A stretch of DNA of 64,000 bases from a virus, in IMG/VR virus record IMGVR_UViG_3300030430_003122, positions 1-64,000 of that record; one strand, 5' to 3'. Made by a program: the position numbers and the translations under genes. A model generated the notes under the pieces. It was not told where the DNA came from and ran no database searches. It saw only the letters and a list, made by a program, of their open reading frames with translations. This document shows, in pieces, positions 8,482-17,674 of this stretch (position 1 is its first letter; every line of letters starts with the position of its first letter).

Positions 8482-10815
8482 ATGGCATTTCAACTTAGTC
8501 CCGGTGTCGATGTAAAAGAAATCGATCTGACAGCAATCATCCCTGCCGTGTCCACAACCAAGGCAGGATTTGCAGGACTCTTTAACTGGGGTCCAGTGGA
8601 ACAAAGAATTACAGTCACCAGTGTAAACGACTTGGTGGAGCGGTTTAACAACCCAGATAACGTAAACTACTCGTATTGGTTTACCGCAGCGAACTACCTT
8701 GGTTACTCAAATAACCTTCAAGTGGTTCGAGTAGTAGATCAAGACACTGCAAAGAACGCATCTACCAATGGTGGATTCTTTGTAAAAAATGATGAACACT
8801 TTGAAGAAGTCGATTCAACAGCAACCGCTGCAAACCATGAGTTCATTGGTAAATATTGCGGAACACTCGGTAACTCTCTGTTCGTCTCTGTCTCTGATAG
8901 GACCGAACAAAGTCTGAACCCAGTTATCGCCTTCCCATCTACTTCTACCGGATTTACCATTACAAACACAAGTGGTCCAACCACATCATCCACTGCGTTT
9001 GGTTTTATTACAACCAACCTACCAAGTGGAATTGTTGCAAATAGTGATAAGTTGAGATTTAAGCGAGGTGAACCAAGAACTATTACCGGAGTTACCAATG
9101 CCGTCTCCTTTGGTAAGTTTGAATCAAGTGGTGCTGGTGCTACCGTCGCTGCTCTCGGTAAAGCAGTAACTCGCGCCGCAGGTGCTACTTTCAACATCAC
9201 GCTAACCACTGCTGGATCCACCGCTGGTCTCGAACCCGGAGGTTATCTAACGTTTACTAATAGCAGTGGTGTCGTTGGTGTGGCAAAAATTAGTGCGATG
9301 TCAAACGCGGCAGCGGGTGTAACGTGTCAGGTCACAACCGGTGCAAGTGGGTTTGGTTTTGCAGGTGATTCTACTACCTTCACGACAGACAGTGAATTTA
9401 TTACTCTCGGTCAAGTAACCGCAGGAGGATTCACTTTCGCAGATGCTACCTCTGGTCTCACCGCCGCCAGTGTTCGATGGAAGTATGCTGAAGAGTTTGA
9501 TCAAAAACTACCAGCGACCAGTTCCTCCGTTGAAGCACACGGTGCCTCTTTCGATCTACTCCACGCCATTGTGATCGACGAAGACGGTGACTGGACAGGG
9601 ACAAAGGGAACTGTTCTTGAAAGATTCCCATCACTTTCTAAGGCAAAGAATGCCAAGAGAGCGAATGGTTCCTCGATTTACTATAAGGACTTTATTAACG
9701 CCAACTCTGAGTATGTGTTCTCAGCAGATGATCCCGGTTTTGCCACACACGTTGCGGGAACCTTCGCCTTTGGTGATGATTCAACTTCATCTGGTGGAAC
9801 GTTTGCTAAACTCTCACAGAACTACTATGAGTCTCTCTCTGGTGGTACGTCCTCTGCCCCCGCCCAGAATGATTTCTACGAAAATGGTTACGAATTGTTC
9901 GCCGACTCAGAAACCGTGGATATTTCACTAATTCTAGGTGGTCCGACAGAGGGAATCCAAGCGAAGAAACTTGTCGATCTTGTTACCGCTAGGAAAGATG
10001 CAGTTGTATTCTTGTCTCCTCCATCTAACGCGGTTGTTAACTCAACCGGAAACGCATCTAAGAGTGCGGCGGTTGCAACAGCAAATGTTGCAGCATATCG
10101 TCAAGGTCTTAACGGTGCTGATGCCGGAGGTGATGTCAACTACACTAATGATAACTTAAATGTATCTTCTTCCTATGCAGTTCTAGACAGTGGTTACAAG
10201 TATATGTTTGATCAGTTTAATGATGTCTTCCGGTTCGTCCCGCTTAACGGGGATATCGCAGGTATCGCAGTTAGATCAGACCTCGAAACTGAAACTTGGT
10301 TCTCTCCAGCAGGATTTAACCGTGGACAGGTTCGTGGAGTCGTGAAACTTGCATACAACCCACTCAAGGCACAGAGAGATGAACTCTATATCAACGGAAT
10401 CAACCCAGTTGTTTCCTTCCCCGGAGAAGGCACAGTTCTCTTCGGTGATAAGACTCTACTCTCCAAACCAAGTGCGTTTGATAGAATTAATGTAAGACGA
10501 CTCTTTATTGTTCTTGAGAAGGCAATTGCCACCGCTGCTAAGTTCCAACTCTTCGAGCAGAACGATGCGTTTACCCGTGCTTCCTTCCGACAGTTGATCG
10601 AACCATTCCTTCGAGATGTTCAGTCTCGAAGAGGTATCATCGACTTCAAGGTCGTGTGTGATGAGTCCAACAACACCGGAGAGGTGATTGATAGAAACGA
10701 GTTTGTTGCAGATATCTTTATCAAACCAACTCGCTCGATCAACTTCATCTCGCTTAACTTCATTGCCACTAGAACTGGCATTGACTTTGACGAAATTGGC
10801 GGATCGTCCGCATAA
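8482..10815 (+). CDS. 18: Tail sheath protein gp18
   Basis: Subunit of the contractile sheath. The start region (FQLSPGVDVKEIDLT) and the C-terminal 250 residues (from VSFPGEGTVLFGDKTL through FTRASFRQLIEPFLRDVQ to FIKPTRSINFI) are diagnostic of the T4 gp18 family. At 777 residues it is longer than T4 gp18 (659). Residues about 160-330 are a Gly/Ala/Thr/Ser-rich low-complexity stretch that looks like added surface-domain sequence. The AAGGAG site at 8471-8476 supports the ATG. It is followed by the tube gene in the standard order. Confidence 0.95.
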   Translation: MAFQLSPGVDVKEIDLTAIIPAVSTTKAGFAGLFNWGPVEQRITVTSVNDLVERFNNPDNVNYSYWFTAANYLGYSNNLQVVRVVDQDTAKNASTNGGFFVKNDEHFEEVDSTATAANHEFIGKYCGTLGNSLFVSVSDRTEQSLNPVIAFPSTSTGFTITNTSGPTTSSTAFGFITTNLPSGIVANSDKLRFKRGEPRTITGVTNAVSFGKFESSGAGATVAALGKAVTRAAGATFNITLTTAGSTAGLEPGGYLTFTNSSGVVGVAKISAMSNAAAGVTCQVTTGASGFGFAGDSTTFTTDSEFITLGQVTAGGFTFADATSGLTAASVRWKYAEEFDQKLPATSSSVEAHGASFDLLHAIVIDEDGDWTGTKGTVLERFPSLSKAKNAKRANGSSIYYKDFINANSEYVFSADDPGFATHVAGTFAFGDDSTSSGGTFAKLSQNYYESLSGGTSSAPAQNDFYENGYELFADSETVDISLILGGPTEGIQAKKLVDLVTARKDAVVFLSPPSNAVVNSTGNASKSAAVATANVAAYRQGLNGADAGGDVNYTNDNLNVSSSYAVLDSGYKYMFDQFNDVFRFVPLNGDIAGIAVRSDLETETWFSPAGFNRGQVRGVVKLAYNPLKAQRDELYINGINPVVSFPGEGTVLFGDKTLLSKPSAFDRINVRRLFIVLEKAIATAAKFQLFEQNDAFTRASFRQLIEPFLRDVQSRRGIIDFKVVCDESNNTGEVIDRNEFVADIFIKPTRSINFISLNFIATRTGIDFDEIGGSSA

Positions 10816-10845
10816 ACGCCATACATAGAAAAGGAGATCTAACAC

Positions 10846-11409
10846 ATGAATATCGAAAGATTTAAATCAGCACTTTCTACAGGTGGCGTTCGTCCAGCAT
10901 TTTTCCGGGTTCAGGGTAACATCGGAAAGACAACGCTACCTGATAAGGTTGGTTTTCTAGTTAAAACCGCCGCCCTACCTGCCACTGAGATTGGTGAAAT
11001 CCCAGTGGACTATAGGGGTCGAACCATCAAACTTCCCGGAAAAAGAACCTATGGTGACTGGGAGATTACGCTTCTCGCGGATGGTGAGTTCCAACTTAGA
11101 AACGCCTTCGAGCGTTGGGTCAATGACCTAAACGATACTGTAGAGAATGTTGCCGATCAAGAGCATAACCTAAACAATGTTTTGTTCCCAAACTGGAGTA
11201 TTGATCAACTCGATAGACGAGGCAATCCAATTAAAACTTATACCATGTTCCACTGCTGGCCAAAGGCGGTTTCTCAGATCGAGAACACATATGATAATGA
11301 AGGTCTAGCAGAGTTTTCCGTGACACTCGCCTATTCTTACTTCCTCACCAATGACGGAACTGGTGCGAATCGAGTCCCACTCGGTGATGCTGCGTTCCCC
11401 GGTGAGTGA
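10846..11409 (+). CDS. 19: Tail tube protein gp19
   Basis: Subunit of the inner tail tube through which DNA passes. 187 residues (T4: 163). Family features include KVGFLVKTAALPATEIGEIPV near residues 37-57, the GRTIKLPGKRTYGDWEITLL block around 62-82 and the C-terminal EFSVTLAYSYF strand. A strong AAGGAG ribosome site precedes it. It lies between sheath and portal genes as in T4. A second tube-fold protein is encoded downstream of gp23. Confidence 0.95.
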   Translation: MNIERFKSALSTGGVRPAFFRVQGNIGKTTLPDKVGFLVKTAALPATEIGEIPVDYRGRTIKLPGKRTYGDWEITLLADGEFQLRNAFERWVNDLNDTVENVADQEHNLNNVLFPNWSIDQLDRRGNPIKTYTMFHCWPKAVSQIENTYDNEGLAEFSVTLAYSYFLTNDGTGANRVPLGDAAFPGE

Positions 11410-11415
11410 TAGATA
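11408..11415 (+). promoter_or_regulatory. Possible late-promoter-like motif before gene 20
   Basis: GATAGATA immediately after the gp19 stop codon and 16 bases before the gp20 start, sharing TAGATA with sites before genes 18 and 22. It also overlaps the region where the ribosome site (AAGAGGTG) begins, so an untranslated leader would be short. Tentative. Confidence 0.2.
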
Positions 11416-11430
11416 AAGAAGAGGTGAATT

Positions 11431-12933
11431 ATGCCAATAGATATTTTTGGTTTTAGTATTGGAAGAACAAAATCTTCCCCAAACATGGACCCCTCCTTAG
11501 ATGCTAAAGAGGTGAAGTCGTTCGTTCCACCGTTACTCGACGATGCAAGTTATGTCGATGCCGGTGGATATTTTGGTGCTTATCTTGATTTAGATGGGTC
11601 ACTAAAAACTGAGCAAGAGTTTATCGCAAAATATAGAGAGATGTCACTACACCCAGAGGTAGAGAGTGCCATCGAGGATGTTTGTAACGAGGCGATAGTT
11701 TTTGATGAAGAGAGAAAATCAGTAGAGTTAGTTCTTGATCAAGTTGATATTTCAGATCAAATGAAGGGCAAAATTCAAGAGGAATACGCACAAATATTAC
11801 GTCTTCTTGATTTTGGCAATCGTGGTTATGAAATTTTCCGACGATGGTTTATTGATGGTAAAGGATACTACCATATTCTTATCGATAAATCGAACCCCAA
11901 AAAAGGAATTATAGAATTACGTCCCGTAGATGCACTAAAGATGAAGAAAATTGTCGAGGTTCAGAAAGAGACGGACCAAAAAACTGGGACTAAGGTGGTC
12001 AAAGGTGTTAAAGAATTTTACACTTTTAGAGAAAAGTCAACCGATCAAACTGGATTAAAACTATCACCTGAATCAATTTGTTACTATCATTCTGGACTGT
12101 TTGATCCACTTTCCAACCGTGCCATAAGTTATCTACACAAAGCAATCAAACCGCTCAATCAACTCAGAATGATCGAGGACGCTGTTGTAATTTATAGAAT
12201 ATCTCGGGCACCAGAGAGAAGAATATTTTACGTTGATGTCGGTTCTTTGCCAAAGAATAAAGCAGAGGCATACGTTCGAGATCTCATGAATAGATACCGA
12301 ACAAAACTTACATATGACGCTTCAACCGGAGAAATCCGCGATCAGAAAAAGTTCATGTCAATGCTAGAGGATTACTGGTTACCAAGACGAGAGGGTGGTA
12401 AAGGCACAGAAATCCAAACTCTTGATGGTGGACAAAATCTAGGTGAAATGGAAGATGTCGAGTATTTCCTTAAGAAACTTTACAAAGCACTCAACGTCCC
12501 ACAATCAAGACTAGAGGCAGAGAATGGTTTTAACATGGGTAGATCATCTGAAATCACCCGCGATGAACTAAAATTTTATAAGTATATTGAAAGACTTCGT
12601 TCAAAGTTCAACAGTATTTTTATTCATCTACTAAAAACTCAATGTATTCTCAAGGGTATGATGAAGGAGGAAGATTGGTTTAAGATTGAACAAGATATTC
12701 GTTTCGAGTATGTGACTGATTCTTACTTCACAGAGTTAAAAGAATATGAAATATTAAAGGAAAGACTAGATACTCTAGACACTGTTCAACAACACATCGG
12801 TGATTACTACTCTAGAGAGTGGGTTCGTAAGAATATCTTGCAGCAAACGGACAAAGAAATCAAGAAGCAAGATAAGGTAATTCAGAAAGAAAGAGAACTA
12901 GGTCTAATTAAAGACGACACCGGAGGATTCTAA
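11431..12933 (+). CDS. 20: Portal protein gp20
   Basis: Forms the dodecameric portal vertex for head assembly, packaging and tail attachment. 500 residues (T4: 524). Recognisable blocks include KYREMSLHPEVESAIEDVCN around residue 68, FDPLSNRAISYLHKAIKPLNQLRM near 226-250, RIFYVDVGSLPKNKAEAYV near 270 and YKALNVPQSRLEAENGFNMG near 350. These are the segments widely used as marine myovirus g20 markers. The start has a GAGGTG site; the stop overlaps the next gene start by one base. Confidence 0.96.
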   Translation: MPIDIFGFSIGRTKSSPNMDPSLDAKEVKSFVPPLLDDASYVDAGGYFGAYLDLDGSLKTEQEFIAKYREMSLHPEVESAIEDVCNEAIVFDEERKSVELVLDQVDISDQMKGKIQEEYAQILRLLDFGNRGYEIFRRWFIDGKGYYHILIDKSNPKKGIIELRPVDALKMKKIVEVQKETDQKTGTKVVKGVKEFYTFREKSTDQTGLKLSPESICYYHSGLFDPLSNRAISYLHKAIKPLNQLRMIEDAVVIYRISRAPERRIFYVDVGSLPKNKAEAYVRDLMNRYRTKLTYDASTGEIRDQKKFMSMLEDYWLPRREGGKGTEIQTLDGGQNLGEMEDVEYFLKKLYKALNVPQSRLEAENGFNMGRSSEITRDELKFYKYIERLRSKFNSIFIHLLKTQCILKGMMKEEDWFKIEQDIRFEYVTDSYFTELKEYEILKERLDTLDTVQQHIGDYYSREWVRKNILQQTDKEIKKQDKVIQKERELGLIKDDTGGF

Positions 12934-13664
12934 TGCGTTCGCTTATAGATTTTATAGAAAACGATCAGATTGACTTACTTGAAACTTTTATCGAGTCTCG
13001 TTTATCTGAACTTGCTATAAAAAACTTTGACGAGGCGACTCCGCGTGTGTTTAATATTTTTGAACAAGAGGGTTCTGCGACAGAGGATCCCAAAGGAACA
13101 ATAGAGGATCCGTTACTACAACCATCTGACATTGTTTCAAAGGAATATTTCTTCAAAAGGTTTCCATACGGTGATCATGAGATTCTCATGAAAAAGGTTG
13201 GCATGGGACAAAACGCACCAACGGTAACTTACATTGATGGTGAGCGGTATGAAGTTTTCACCACATCGAAGCAGGCAGAAAAGGAGACCATTCGCTATAT
13301 TAAGGATGGTTCTTATGCTAAAGCAAACGACGCAAAAAAAGCAAAAGAAGATGAGGCGGCGAAGGCAGAGCAAGACAAAGTAGAGGCAGAAGATCAAAAG
13401 AAAAAAGAGGAAGAGGCGAACCACGAAAAAATAACTGAGTCTCTACGTCGGGTCACTGACACTGGTCGTCCCTCTATTTTTACAATGACAAACGGCGAGG
13501 AAATGATAATTACGCTATCAGAAGCGACACACGCCTTAGAAATACTAAATCTGCTAAATAATCAGAACGGCATTAAGTTTTTAAGGCGTTTGTCTGACAG
13601 TGTGACTTCATATCAAGACACTATGGACTTTTTTCTCGACAGAATTAGAAAAGGAATCTATTGA
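12933..13664 (+). CDS. Unknown protein in the head-scaffold cluster
   Basis: A 243-residue protein directly after the portal gene, where T4 has the small prohead core genes 67 and 68. The N-terminus (residues 1-35) is helical and acidic. Residues 140-165 are a Lys/Glu/Ala-rich coiled coil. The last 70 residues (TNGEEMIITLSEATHALEIL, then LLNNQNGIKFLRRLSD) are well ordered in appearance. The coiled coil and position suggest a core or portal-associated assembly protein, but I cannot align it to a named T4 gene. It overlaps both neighbours by 1-4 bases. Confidence 0.5.
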   Translation: MRSLIDFIENDQIDLLETFIESRLSELAIKNFDEATPRVFNIFEQEGSATEDPKGTIEDPLLQPSDIVSKEYFFKRFPYGDHEILMKKVGMGQNAPTVTYIDGERYEVFTTSKQAEKETIRYIKDGSYAKANDAKKAKEDEAAKAEQDKVEAEDQKKKEEEANHEKITESLRRVTDTGRPSIFTMTNGEEMIITLSEATHALEILNLLNNQNGIKFLRRLSDSVTSYQDTMDFFLDRIRKGIY

Positions 13665-14179
13665 TGGAAACGGAAACTATTTTACGGTCAATTGAAAATG
13701 GAAAACTTAACGATGCCCGTGAGGGTATTGATGAGATTCTACTTAACAAGATTGCAGATTCTCTTGAAGAGAAACGTCAAGGTCTTGGTGACGCACTAGT
13801 TGGTGTGTGTGAGGGATGTGAAGAAGAAATCGCAGAAATAAAAATGGATGCCAAAGAAATGAAAATGGAAATGGCAGCAATGAAAGAAGCGATGCATAAA
13901 GAGATGGCAGGCGGCGGCGCATCTGAAATGGAAATCGCTGAAATGATGAAAAAAATGGAAGCAATGACCTACAAAGAAATGAAAGAACTCATGCATAAAG
14001 AGGGCATCCATTATGAAACAAGTCACATGGACGAGGAGTCAGACTATGACGCTTTTTTTAAAAAGGCGATGAAAAAGTTTAATATCTCTTCGCCCGCCGA
14101 TCTCAAGAGTGATGAGGAAAAGAAAAAGTTCTTTAACTATGTTGACAAGAACTACAAAGCAGAAAAAGAGACAGACTGA
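13661..14179 (+). CDS. Prohead core-type protein sharing a module with gp22
   Basis: A 172-residue protein rich in Met, Lys and Glu. Residues about 66-126 (from MEMAAMKEAMHKEMAGGGAS to HYETSHMDEES) are nearly repeated near the start of the scaffold protein gp22 encoded at 14858. The C-terminus has the block DLKSDEEKKKFFNYVDKNYK, which I associate with prohead or virion proteins of T4-like phages. Positioned like T4 gene 67/68 between portal and protease. Probably an internal scaffold component cleaved by gp21; that is inferred from context and the shared module. Confidence 0.55.
   Translation: MMETETILRSIENGKLNDAREGIDEILLNKIADSLEEKRQGLGDALVGVCEGCEEEIAEIKMDAKEMKMEMAAMKEAMHKEMAGGGASEMEIAEMMKKMEAMTYKEMKELMHKEGIHYETSHMDEESDYDAFFKKAMKKFNISSPADLKSDEEKKKFFNYVDKNYKAEKETD
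13850..14039 (+). repeat. First copy of a duplicated scaffold module
   Basis: Encodes the Met/Lys/Glu-rich helix module of the core-type protein. The same series of residues, with the landmark pieces KEAMHKEMA, EIAEMMKKMEAM, YKEMKELMHKEGI and SHMDEES, appears in gp22 at about 14960-15140. DNA identity is clear by eye but with many third-position changes, so the duplication is not very recent or is under protein-level selection. Confidence 0.8.
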
Positions 14180-14826
14180 TGCTACTTATTACCGAACATA
14201 CTGATAACATCAACTTGATCACTGAAGGAACTGATGGTTCTAAGGAGTATCATATTGAAGGTATCTTTATGGAGGCAGATAAGAAAAACCGCAACGGTCG
14301 TGTTTACCCTAAGAAAATTCTTTTTAATGAAGTCAAGCGATACAATGAAGACTTTGTTTCTAAGAATCGGGGTATGGGTGAACTAGGTCACCCTGATGGT
14401 CCCACCGTAAATCTTGAGCGAGTTTCTCATATTATCAAGGAACTTAAGACAGACGGAACAAATATCATGGGCAAGGCAAAGATCCTTGATACTCCATATG
14501 GTAAAATTGTAAAGAACCTGATCGACGAGGGCGTTAAGATTGGCGTTTCCTCCCGTGGAATGGGTTCCCTTAAAAACGTAGACGGCATCAATGAAGTCCA
14601 AGATGACTTTTTACTTGCCGCAGTAGACATCGTTGCTGATCCATCAGCACCCAATGCATTTGTTGAGGGAGTTATGGAAGGCAAGGAATGGGTTTGGAAC
14701 AACGGAGTTCTCGAACCAAGACACATTGAGTCTTACAAGGACAGGATTCAAAAAGCATCGACTATACGAGAATCTAATGAAGCGAAGTTGTATGCCTTCG
14801 CTGATTTCCTGTCAAAACTTATTTAA
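14179..14826 (+). CDS. 21: Prohead maturation protease gp21
   Basis: Serine-type protease that assembles within the prohead core and cleaves scaffold and capsid proteins. 215 residues, matching T4 gp21 (212). Key residues visible are His71 in GELGHPDGP and the Ser124/Ser125 pair in GVSSRGMG, with the NRNGRVYP block near residue 37 conserved in this U9/S78-type fold. It starts at the base where the previous gene ends, and a 31-base gap follows before gp22. Confidence 0.95.
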   Translation: MLLITEHTDNINLITEGTDGSKEYHIEGIFMEADKKNRNGRVYPKKILFNEVKRYNEDFVSKNRGMGELGHPDGPTVNLERVSHIIKELKTDGTNIMGKAKILDTPYGKIVKNLIDEGVKIGVSSRGMGSLKNVDGINEVQDDFLLAAVDIVADPSAPNAFVEGVMEGKEWVWNNGVLEPRHIESYKDRIQKASTIRESNEAKLYAFADFLSKLI

Positions 14827-14827
14827 T

Positions 14828-14835
14828 TATAGATA
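14828..14835 (+). promoter_or_regulatory. Possible late promoter before gene 22
   Basis: TATAGATA, one mismatch from the T4 late -10 element TATAAATA, located 22 bases before the gp22 ATG and upstream of an AAGGAG ribosome site. A late RNA from here would have a short leader carrying that site. It is the best late-promoter candidate I found. Recognition by the phage gp55 is inferred. Confidence 0.4.
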
Positions 14836-14857
14836 AGAGGAATAAGGAGCGTTACAA

Positions 14858-16114
14858 ATGACTCGCAAAGACCCACTTGAAACAGCGAAGGCAATTTTAG
14901 AAGGGAAGTCTTCGATGGATGAAGGAAAGCACACCCGAGAAGGTATGCATGACCAAGAGCAAGCAGAGATGGTTGCTATGAAGGAAGCAATGCATAAAGA
15001 AATGGCACACGCTGGTGCCTCCGAAGACGAGATTGCTGAAATGATGAAAAAGATGGAAGCAATGTCGTATAAGGAAATGAAAGAATTAATGCATAAAGAA
15101 GGCATCAAGTACGAGATGAGTCACATGGATGAAGAGTCCAGTGAAGATCTTGAAGTCTACAGCGAAGATGCCGAGGATCTAGAAGAAATGGATGAAAAGG
15201 GAGTTGGTAAAACAAAGACCGACCGTCCTGATGCAACTCTTGCTGATACTGAAGACGATCTTGAACCTCTTAAGAAGGCAAAAAGCACCAAGAAGGTTGA
15301 AGCAGGTAAGATTAAACCTTCCGCCGCTTCAGGTAAGATTGAGAAACCATCCATGAAGGAAGATCTCGACGCTCTATTCACTGGTGAAGAACTCACCGAG
15401 GACTTCAAGGAGAAGGCATCGGTTATTTTTGAGTCCGCCATTAACATGCGAGTCGAAGCACTCCGCGAGGAGATTGAGGCAGAGTCCGCTGCACAACTAG
15501 AGGAAGAGAAGGAAGAGTTCCGTAACGAACTATCCGCCAAAATGGATGACTATCTTTCCTATGTTATTGAAGAGTGGATGAAGGAAAACGAACTTGCCAT
15601 TGAGCGTGGTCTCAAGGGTGATATCGCTGAGTCCTTTATGACTGGTCTCAAGGGTCTTTTCGAGGATCACTACATCAGCGTTCCTGATGACAAGTATGAT
15701 CTTCTTGAAGGTCTTTATGAGAAGATCTCTGGTCTCGAAACCAAACTCGACGAGCAAATTCAGAAGAACACTGAACTCAACAAGGACGCTATGGTCTCTC
15801 GTTGTATCAATGTCTTCAATGATGTCGCCGAGGGTTTAACCGAGGTCGAAATTGAAAAATTACAATCTCTCGCAGAAGGTCTTGAGTATGACTCAGAAGA
15901 CCAATTCCGCGATAAACTATCCGTTCTTCGTGAAAATTATTTCAACGATGTTTCAGAAACAAATGAACTTGCCAATGAAATTGTGGGTGACACAATCACC
16001 GAGTCCGCAAACGTAGAGGAACACGCCCCCTCTCTAGACGGTTCCATGAAGTTCTATTCTGATATGCTAACCCGGTCAGCAATCGTAGAAAAGCAGACCA
16101 ACTTTAAGGGTTGA
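14858..16114 (+). CDS. 22: Major prohead scaffold protein gp22
   Basis: Forms the core around which gp23 assembles and is degraded by gp21. At 418 residues it is much longer than T4 gp22 (269). The N-terminal 90 residues contain the Met/Lys/Glu-rich module shared with the gene at 13661. A Lys/Glu/Asp-rich linker follows (about 90-165). The rest is acidic and helical (EEIEAESAAQLEEEKEEF and ETKLDEQIQKNTELNKD), typical of gp22. AAGGAG precedes the start. The assignment rests on position between gp21 and gp23 and on composition. Confidence 0.85.
   Translation: MTRKDPLETAKAILEGKSSMDEGKHTREGMHDQEQAEMVAMKEAMHKEMAHAGASEDEIAEMMKKMEAMSYKEMKELMHKEGIKYEMSHMDEESSEDLEVYSEDAEDLEEMDEKGVGKTKTDRPDATLADTEDDLEPLKKAKSTKKVEAGKIKPSAASGKIEKPSMKEDLDALFTGEELTEDFKEKASVIFESAINMRVEALREEIEAESAAQLEEEKEEFRNELSAKMDDYLSYVIEEWMKENELAIERGLKGDIAESFMTGLKGLFEDHYISVPDDKYDLLEGLYEKISGLETKLDEQIQKNTELNKDAMVSRCINVFNDVAEGLTEVEIEKLQSLAEGLEYDSEDQFRDKLSVLRENYFNDVSETNELANEIVGDTITESANVEEHAPSLDGSMKFYSDMLTRSAIVEKQTNFKG
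14960..15140 (+). repeat. Second copy of the duplicated scaffold module
   Basis: N-terminal segment of gp22 matching the module at 13850-14039: KEAMHKEMA, then EIAEMMKKMEAM, YKEMKELMHKEGI and SHMDEES in the same order and with almost the same spacing. Confidence 0.8.
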
Positions 16115-16150
16115 CACGGTATTAATTCCATTAACTAAGGAGAATCAAAA

Positions 16151-17647
16151 ATGGAAAAGAAAGAATTCGTTACCGAACAACTCAGAAAGAAGTGGGCACC
16201 CGTTATTGAACACGCTGACATGCCCACAATTTCTGACGACTATCGGAAAAATATCACTGCCGTTCTTCTAGAGAACCAAGAGCAGTATCTTAAGGAAGCA
16301 GCACCCTCCAACTTTGGTTCGGGTCTTGCCGGTGGTGCTAACACCGATGGTAACTTTAGCAGCGTTGCTGGATTCGATCCAGTGCTTATCTCGCTCGTTC
16401 GTCGTGCGATGCCAAACCTAATGGCATATGATGTCTGTGGTGTTCAACCAATGAACGCTCCCACCGGACTCATCTTTGCCATGAAGGCAAACTTCAAGCA
16501 GCAAGGCGGCGGTGAAGCACTCTTCAACGAGGCACCCACCTCATTCGGTGCAACTGGTAACAACGGCGTTGTTCACGGTAGCACTGCCGCACAGGGTACT
16601 GACCCACTACTTGCCGAGACTTATGGCGACAACACTGCTGATTATCTCGTTAATGGTGGTATGTCAACTGCCCGTGCTGAAGCACTCGGTGGTGTTCAAC
16701 TCGACGATGGTAACTTCAACGAGATGGCATTCGTCATTGATCGTCAGTCTGTTACCGCTAAGACTCGCGCCCTCAAGGCAGAATACACCACTGAACTCGC
16801 TCAGGATCTCAAGGCAGTTCACGGTCTAGATGCCGAAACCGAACTCGCTAACATTCTCAGCACTGAGATTCTTAGCGAAATCAACCGTGAAGTAGTCCGT
16901 ACCATTTACAAGACTGCTAAACTCGGCGCACAGCAACCAGACCTCTTCTTCAAGGGTGGTCAAAACGTTGGTGCATCGCTTCCCGGATCCGATTCGGCAA
17001 CCACTCACTTTGGTGGTCTTTCCGGTGCTGCTGATCCTAACGTCCCCACCTCGTCTGACGGCGTTGGTGGTGTGTATGACCTCGAACTCGACTCCGATGG
17101 TCGTTGGTCTGCGGAACGCTTCCGTGGTCTCGTCTATCAGATCGAGCGTGAGTGCAACACCATTGCTAAGGAAACTCGTCGTGGTAAGGGTAACATTCTT
17201 ATTACCTCCTCCGACGTTGCTTCCGCTCTTGCAATGAGTGGATTCCTCAACCTAACCCCAACCCCACAGGTTCCCGGTTATGCTGATGATACCGCAAACA
17301 CCTTCATCGGTACTCTCAATGGTAACATCAAGGTCTATGTTGATCCTTATTCCACCATTGGTAAGGACTACTGCTGCATCGGTTATAGAGGTACTTCACC
17401 CTATGACGCAGGACTCTTCTACTGCCCATACGTTCCACTCCAGATGGTTCGTGCGGTTGGTGAGCAGACCTTCCAACCCAAGATCGGGTTCAAGACTCGC
17501 TACGGCATGGTCAGCAACCCATTCGTCTCGGGTGGTGGAGTAGATCGCTCTGATCCAAACAGTTCTGATGCAGTTCGTAGTAACCAATACTACAGAATCT
17601 TCCGTGTAGACAAACTACATGGTCAGGCATCTGCCTACACTCACTGA
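16151..17647 (+). CDS. 23: Major capsid protein gp23
   Basis: Hexamer-forming shell protein. 498 residues (T4: 521). The segment FDPVLISLVRRAMPNLMAYD (near residue 78) and the following GVQPMNAPTGLIFAM are the standard g23 signature. A gp21-type cleavage site (LxE before Ala) is visible at LKE49/Ala50, giving a mature N-terminus AAPSNFG. The C-terminal part contains GYRGTSPYDAGLFYCPYVPL. The start has an AAGGAG site. A strong hairpin terminator follows 28 bases after the stop. Confidence 0.98.
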   Translation: MEKKEFVTEQLRKKWAPVIEHADMPTISDDYRKNITAVLLENQEQYLKEAAPSNFGSGLAGGANTDGNFSSVAGFDPVLISLVRRAMPNLMAYDVCGVQPMNAPTGLIFAMKANFKQQGGGEALFNEAPTSFGATGNNGVVHGSTAAQGTDPLLAETYGDNTADYLVNGGMSTARAEALGGVQLDDGNFNEMAFVIDRQSVTAKTRALKAEYTTELAQDLKAVHGLDAETELANILSTEILSEINREVVRTIYKTAKLGAQQPDLFFKGGQNVGASLPGSDSATTHFGGLSGAADPNVPTSSDGVGGVYDLELDSDGRWSAERFRGLVYQIERECNTIAKETRRGKGNILITSSDVASALAMSGFLNLTPTPQVPGYADDTANTFIGTLNGNIKVYVDPYSTIGKDYCCIGYRGTSPYDAGLFYCPYVPLQMVRAVGEQTFQPKIGFKTRYGMVSNPFVSGGGVDRSDPNSSDAVRSNQYYRIFRVDKLHGQASAYTH

Positions 17648-17674
17648 TACTGAGTTAGGATAAACTGAACGAAG

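Noticed and set aside
8739-9221. 160-codon open frame on the minus strand within gene 18
   Set aside because: It lies opposite the repetitive Gly/Ala/Thr stretch of the sheath protein, has hydrophobic low-complexity translation and no ribosome site; an antisense shadow.
16111-16137. TTGACA overlapping the gp22 stop, as a gene 23 promoter
   Set aside because: No reasonable -10 at 16-18 bases; the nearest (TAACTA) is at 15 and overlaps the ribosome-site region.
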